Of a stretch of DNA of 22,667 nucleotides, positions 18,808-22,667 are shown one piece after another. The notes below the pieces were generated by a model. That model worked only from the letters and a program-made list of their open reading frames with translations. It did not search any database and was not told where the DNA came from. Origin of the DNA: Ophiothrix spiculata (taxonomy: Eukaryota > Echinodermata > Ophiuroidea > Amphilepidida > Ophiotrichidae); the NCBI GenBank assembly GCA_000969725.1, contig JXSR01S034464.1; one strand, written 5' to 3'. The position numbers and the translations under genes were made by a program. How positions within the stretch are numbered: the stretch's first letter is position 1; each line of letters opens with the position of its first letter.

Positions 18808-19320
18808 TAAGGGTCCTGTCAACTCTTTGTTTTCAGAAATGTTTTTTGTAACTTAGCAACGGATAATTAAGTCAAAATAAATGTATATTTCTAGCATATT
18901 TCTTGCATACTGATGGTAAGGTCATTTTTGGACCAAAATGTGTAATTTTGGTCTTAAGGTCCAAAAATCATGTTTTTGGGCCCAAAATTTTACGGGAAAG
19001 CTAACCAAAATTTCCTTTGGTAATATTTCGATCCATACATACTTCTTAGAATCTAGAAAGCAATATCTAATAACGCATGTTCCAAATTTGTGATTTTTAT
19101 CTTTTTTTTTTGAAGTATTGCCAAAAATAGGTCAAAACGTGTCATGTTTTGCCAAAAATGGTGGCAGTGGTGGGATTTTTTAAAAACTTTTTTGGACCTA
19201 CACATTTTAGTCAAAAACTGACCTCACAATCTTGTTCACTTTGCTTCAAGAAATGTATGTTTTTATTTGGATTTAATTATCCGTTGCTGAGTTACAGATC
19301 AAGGGTTGACAGGGCCCTTA
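18808..19320. mobile_element. 513-bp foldback element
   Basis: The left end TAAGGGTCCTGTCAACTCTT and the complement of the right end, TAAGGGCCCTGTCAACCCTT, are inverted repeats. Pairing continues through GTAACTTAGCAACGGATAAT against GTAACTCAGCAACGGATAAT and beyond. The inner parts also mirror each other (GGTCCAAAAATC, CCAAAATTT, GCCAAAAATGG-type words). The family differs from the CACT-ended MITEs here. It has no transposase and its superfamily is not assigned. Confidence 0.8.
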
Positions 19321-20510
19321 ACAATGAGTGAGTTAACAATCACCTGATGTGTCGACTTTATGAAAAAGCCAGTGCTCTTAAATTTAGATTACAAATGTCT
19401 TAAACGACAATTTGCGGACAATGTACCACTAGGAATAGCCTTAGATATTTCTAGGTAAATTAACATCATTTTTTTAACGATTCAACATTTTGTTTTAAAT
19501 TCAATGTCACGGTATTTACTTGGAAAATATCAACTATCAAAGCCGTCAAGCATATCGCATAAGCATATAGATAATGAAGCACGAGCCGCGTGAATTTAAT
19601 TATTGCTACATGATAATGGTTTTAACTCATACATGTTAAAAATTCATGTGCCACGAATAACTCTTGATTGATGGACCATAAGAAAACAATGAAGTGACTT
19701 TTTAAACTTCACAGTACATTGCACTCTTGACATAGGGGTTCCCTCAATTGTATTTTCGTGGTGGAAGTTCCTCTTTCGGTAAAAACTGTTGCAGTTACAG
19801 TGCAAGTTGTGTGTGCAGACGATACAGGACATGTTTACATAGAGTCTTAGGTGAGGTGTAAAAAAGTGCGATAAATCTTAGGAAATGTCAAAATCCGAAT
19901 TATAATCGGGCGGAAAAATGGAAGCCTTTACAATGTGTTCAATAATCCTAAGCAAATTGAATGTGTTGTGAACAGCTCGAATCAGGAGGTTAGGCTTTCA
20001 CTCAGCAGTGACGTAATTGTTGCGGAGTAAAGCTTAGCCCCATTAGCACTGAATCAGAATTTAGAATTACGATTAACAAAGTTGCAATCGATCTTTAGAA
20101 AAAGTTCTATATAAATTGCCAGTCGCGTTTTTGCAAAATGTTGCCTCATGTTGTAATTCATGAATATGTATATAAATTATATATTACATGCATTCGCGCA
20201 ATAATGATGTAATGTTCAAATCCCTGTCAAATGCACTCTTACCTTAATTTGCATAACTGAGTGAAATAGCTTGACTTTGATCAATCTTTTTGGGGGCTTT
20301 CCCTAATATATACATACTGAGCAAAATGTTGATCCCCTCAGAAAACCCTCAGATATTCAGATTCTTGTGCAACATATATTACACGTTGCGTATTATTTAA
20401 ATTTGCCATCTTGGTTATGTAATACGCATGCGCATACGGTATGAGAAACTTGTCAAATTGGCAAAAATAGAGTGAGTCAATTTCGAGAGGAATATTTCAG
20501 AGTTTTTGTA
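19321..20510. other. Intergenic AT-rich DNA, no gene seen
   Basis: No recognisable gene, RNA or element ends. The minus-strand open frame at 19644-19832 has no domain. Confidence 0.5.
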
Positions 20511-21126
20511 TACACTCTTAGAGGGCCTTTTTCGGGATCATTTTATTTTGATCCTTTAAGGATCACTTTTGATCCTTTTGCGGATCGATATATACAAATG
20601 GATCAAATTCACAAGGATCATTTTTGATCCTTTTTTAGGATCATTTTATTTTTATCCTTTTTGATTACAATATCAAAGTTTTGATCCGCATTTCTAGTTT
20701 ACTTTGATACGGAAAGGATGAGGTCATATTTGATACCGCGTTTGAATCCAACGTATCTTTTGTTTCATATTTGAGTACAACCCAATATCCACTACACAGC
20801 GGGGAATGTATACAATGGTGTAACATATATAAATACGTTGATATCATCACACAGTCCGGCGTGGTCCAGTGGTTAGAGCCTTGGTCTCGTAATTACCAGC
20901 AGGTATGAGTGCGGCGTGGGTTCAAACCCTGCTAGCGTCACTTCAGTGTGATGTTTTTTGCAGGTCTTTTTTATAAGAAATATTTGATCCTTTTTCGGAT
21001 CAAAATTTTTGATCCTTTTTTTGGGATCACTTTGATCCTTAAAGGATAAGCTCATATTTGATACCTAAAAAGGATCAAAATTGATCCTTTTTGTCTCATA
21101 TTTGATACTTTCTTTCTAAGAGTGTA
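20511..21126. mobile_element. MITE saturated with GGATCA/TGATCC motifs
   Basis: The ends TACACTCTTAGA and TCTAAGAGTGTA are perfect 12-bp inverted repeats including TA. At least 15 GGATC/GATCC words lie inside, in both orientations, with many in TTTTGATCCTTTTT or AAGGATCA contexts. The words are absent from the middle (about 20700-20960), which carries a tRNA-like sequence. It is non-autonomous. The end sequence matches that of the GGTTCC element at 13780-14044 (CACTNTTAGA). Confidence 0.85.
20853..20940 (+). repeat. tRNA-like sequence inside the GATCC MITE
   Basis: GTGGTCCAGTGGTTAGAGCC (20861-20880) is an A-box/D-arm match and GGTTCAAACCC (20919-20929) is a strong B-box match, at near-normal spacing for a tRNA with a longer variable region. 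The acceptor arms do not pair well and no 3' CCA-like end is evident, so it is probably a tRNA-derived SINE head or tRNA pseudogene nested in the MITE. Confidence 0.6.
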
Positions 21127-21226
21127 GGGTTAAAAACTAGTATTTGGAAAAAATAAAACCGAATTTATTTTTTACATGCGAAAAAAGTCTGAATTGAATA
21201 TGTACGTGTTATGCAGCCTTGTTTAG
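21127..21226. other. Short AT-rich spacer
   Basis: AT-rich stretch between the MITE and the candidate exon, ending with TTGTTTAG, which could be a weak acceptor. Confidence 0.4.
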
Positions 21227-21434
21227 GTAATTGGTATATTTGTTTGTTCATTTGTTTTGTTTTTCGTCGATGTATCTGACGAATATCTGCATAAACCTAT
21301 GACGCCACTGATCAACTTAGATCCCGTTAGCACATACAATGTAACCTTTAGCGCGTATTTCAATAATCGCATGGTTCGGACAAAAAAAAATGTTACAGTT
21401 ACCCTATATGACTTCATTGCTTTTGAGCAAAGAT
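21227..21434 (+). other. Candidate exon of an unidentified gene (extracellular beta-sandwich-like)
   Basis: Open from a weak acceptor (AG at 21225-21226) to a weak donor (GTAATT at 21435). The translation starts hydrophobic (V-I-G-I-F-V-C-S-F-V-L-F-F) and continues D-E-Y-L-H-K-P, then LINLDPVSTYNVTFSAYFNN, then a Lys-rich turn and V-T-V-T-L-Y-D-F. The L-D-P-x-S-x-Y-N-V-x-F-S-A-Y pattern resembles a fibronectin type III F-strand, but the match is short. It is GC-richer than the flanks. It may equally be a chance open frame. Confidence 0.2.
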
Positions 21435-21847
21435 GTAATTTTTATTATTGCATATCTCTTACATGAAGATATTTATGTATAGATTAACTTTTTAGTTCAA
21501 CATTTGTTTAATGGTTTTCCACCTCTGAATGATTCTTACATGAAGATTTTCTTTGGACAAATTATGTATTTTGCTAGTAATTACATGTTTTAGCAAAATA
21601 ATATCAGTGCCACCAACATAATATGTATTCGTCTATATACAATTGAACGAGGGCGCCGATGACACAATTCATCTTTTATTTGAGGGAAGTATTTTAGATT
21701 TAAGTATTACTTAAAACACGTAAAGGCATTTGCGCCCTCTTGAAAATGAACTTATTTAATCATCATAATTGAGAAAGATTTCCTATCCTAAAATATTTCC
21801 TATTATTAAGCTTAGTCTTAAACCACTATGATTTCTTTCTTACACAG
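21435..21847. other. AT-rich stretch between candidate exons
   Basis: No feature recognised. If both flanking exon candidates are real it could be an intron, but the phases as drawn do not match (phase 1 donor, phase 2 acceptor). Confidence 0.3.
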
Positions 21848-22031
21848 TATTTATCGTATCGATCTTGGCGTTGCAAAAATTAATCCATCCATTTCCAAAT
21901 ATGTATTACGTATTACGAAACAACGCCCCTCAATTTACAGTAATAGGGTTGTGGTAAACGTAGAATGGTTCCGGAAGATGTCGTATACCGCCAGGGAACC
22001 ATTCCAAAGTCATCACAACCCTACTTTGTAA
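21848..22031 (+). other. Candidate terminal exon of an unidentified gene
   Basis: A good acceptor (TTTCTTTCTTACACAG ending at 21847) precedes an open frame ending in TAA at 22029-22031. It encodes about 60 residues: Y-R-I-D-L-G-V-A-K-I, S-K-Y-V-L-R-I-T-K, then V-V-V-N-V-E-W-F-R-K-M and a polar end, H-H-N-P-T-L. It is GC-richer than the flanks and contains CG-bearing codons. No family is recognised. It contains no cysteine and no sign of the IL-17 fold. Confidence 0.22.
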
Positions 22032-22667
22032 CCTGAGGGTCGTTTAAGGATTTTGTCCTCATAAATCGACCTTTACATAAAAAGTGGTAAACAAAATTTT
22101 AATCTAACTATATGAGCAACCTTGTATTACATTAATTTTCAAATATTTACTTTTAAATTTCGGATTCTTATTTATCCAAGAACACACCTACGCATTTTAA
22201 TAGATTAACACTTAAGGGGTGGTCCATATGGACCCAACATTTGGTTTTTGCGCCTTAGCGAAAAAACGCAAAGTAAGTTTTCATCACCCCTCTATGAATT
22301 TGTCTAACTTTACCATACCCTTCACTTGGTGGCCAAAAAATTCAAATCGACCCACCCCTTCCCATGTTAATTAGCATATATAAATAAGCATTTTCGAGGG
22401 CGCTCTTCAAATTTGTTTTGCCCATAAAATTGTAACTGAACAACTTTTTTCAAATTTTATTTCAAAAATGTATTTGTACTTACATACTGCAAGTATGAGT
22501 CAAATTTTATTGAAAAATTCCATTTGGAAATGAGTTTTCAATTTTTTGGCGGGAATTTTTTTTTTTGAGACACGGCAAGAGTTGTTTTGGCCGCCATTTT
22601 GAAACGGTTTGTCCGATTTTCAAAACTTTTTCTTTGTTATAATTCTTTTGAGGTACTTTACCTCTGA
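22032..22667. other. Right end of window, no gene seen
   Basis: AT-rich, with words such as GGCCGCCATTTTGAAAC and TTTTGGCGGGAATTTT that recall dispersed repeats. No element ends or coding frame can be defined before the window stops. Confidence 0.45.

Noticed and set aside
20853-20940. Functional tRNA gene
   Set aside because: A and B boxes are good, but the acceptor stem does not close and it lies inside a MITE; called a tRNA-like repeat instead.
1-22667. CRISPR array, bacterial operon, phage or viral genome
   Set aside because: No regularly spaced direct repeats with unique spacers, no dense open frames, and clear spliced eukaryotic gene structure.

Overview
This is an AT-rich animal (metazoan) genomic window of about 22.7 kb. 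Evidence: a spliced gene with GT-AG introns, many short inverted-repeat transposons (MITEs), tRNA-derived SINE-like heads, and no operon-like packing of open frames. The one gene I can identify belongs to the interleukin-17 (IL-17) cytokine family. Together with the MITE-dense, SINE-containing background, this suits a marine invertebrate (echinoderm, hemichordate, cephalochordate, or less likely a lophotrochozoan). The exact phylum is a guess. 

The IL-17-like gene is on the + strand, with coding exons at 7081-7101, 7749-7892, 11598-11921 and 14364-14549. All three introns are phase 0 with GT...AG borders, and the spliced product is 224 residues. Its signal peptide is split across intron 1. 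Exon 2 and the first half of exon 3 encode a propeptide or N-terminal extension with an unusual histidine-rich tract (11 His in 15 residues). The end of exon 3 plus exon 4 encode the IL-17 cystine-knot fold, with an R-x-P-S-x-x-W-x-A-x-C strand, an R-x-E-C turn and a terminal C-x-C. No second gene is certain. Two exon-like open stretches near the right end (21227-21434 and 21848-22031) could belong to an unknown gene and are given low confidence. 

The rest is mostly repeats. Upstream (1-7080): a tRNA-derived SINE head (909-1175), a G-rich 54-bp tandem repeat, a small TAAACA-rich MITE, a 27-bp tandem repeat, a tRNA-like relic, and copy A of a 250-bp MITE. Intron 2 (7893-11597): a 1.08-kb foldback element, a frameshifted mariner/Tc1-type transposase fossil, a palindromic TTGGGTAA-rich MITE interrupted by a 50-N assembly gap, and inverted copy B of the 250-bp MITE. 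Intron 3 (11922-14363): a second TTGGGTAA-type MITE and a GGTTCC-rich MITE whose right part is tandemly duplicated. Downstream (14550-22667): a 513-bp foldback element, a 616-bp GATCC-saturated MITE carrying a tRNA-like insert, and otherwise featureless AT-rich DNA. 

The most striking unlisted pattern is that six elements of different families share TACAC(T)-type ends next to TA. Each is internally filled with its own short motif in both orientations (TAAACA, GATTAA, TTGGGTAA twice, GGTTCC, GGATCA). This looks like a set of related non-autonomous DNA transposons built by the same amplification process.
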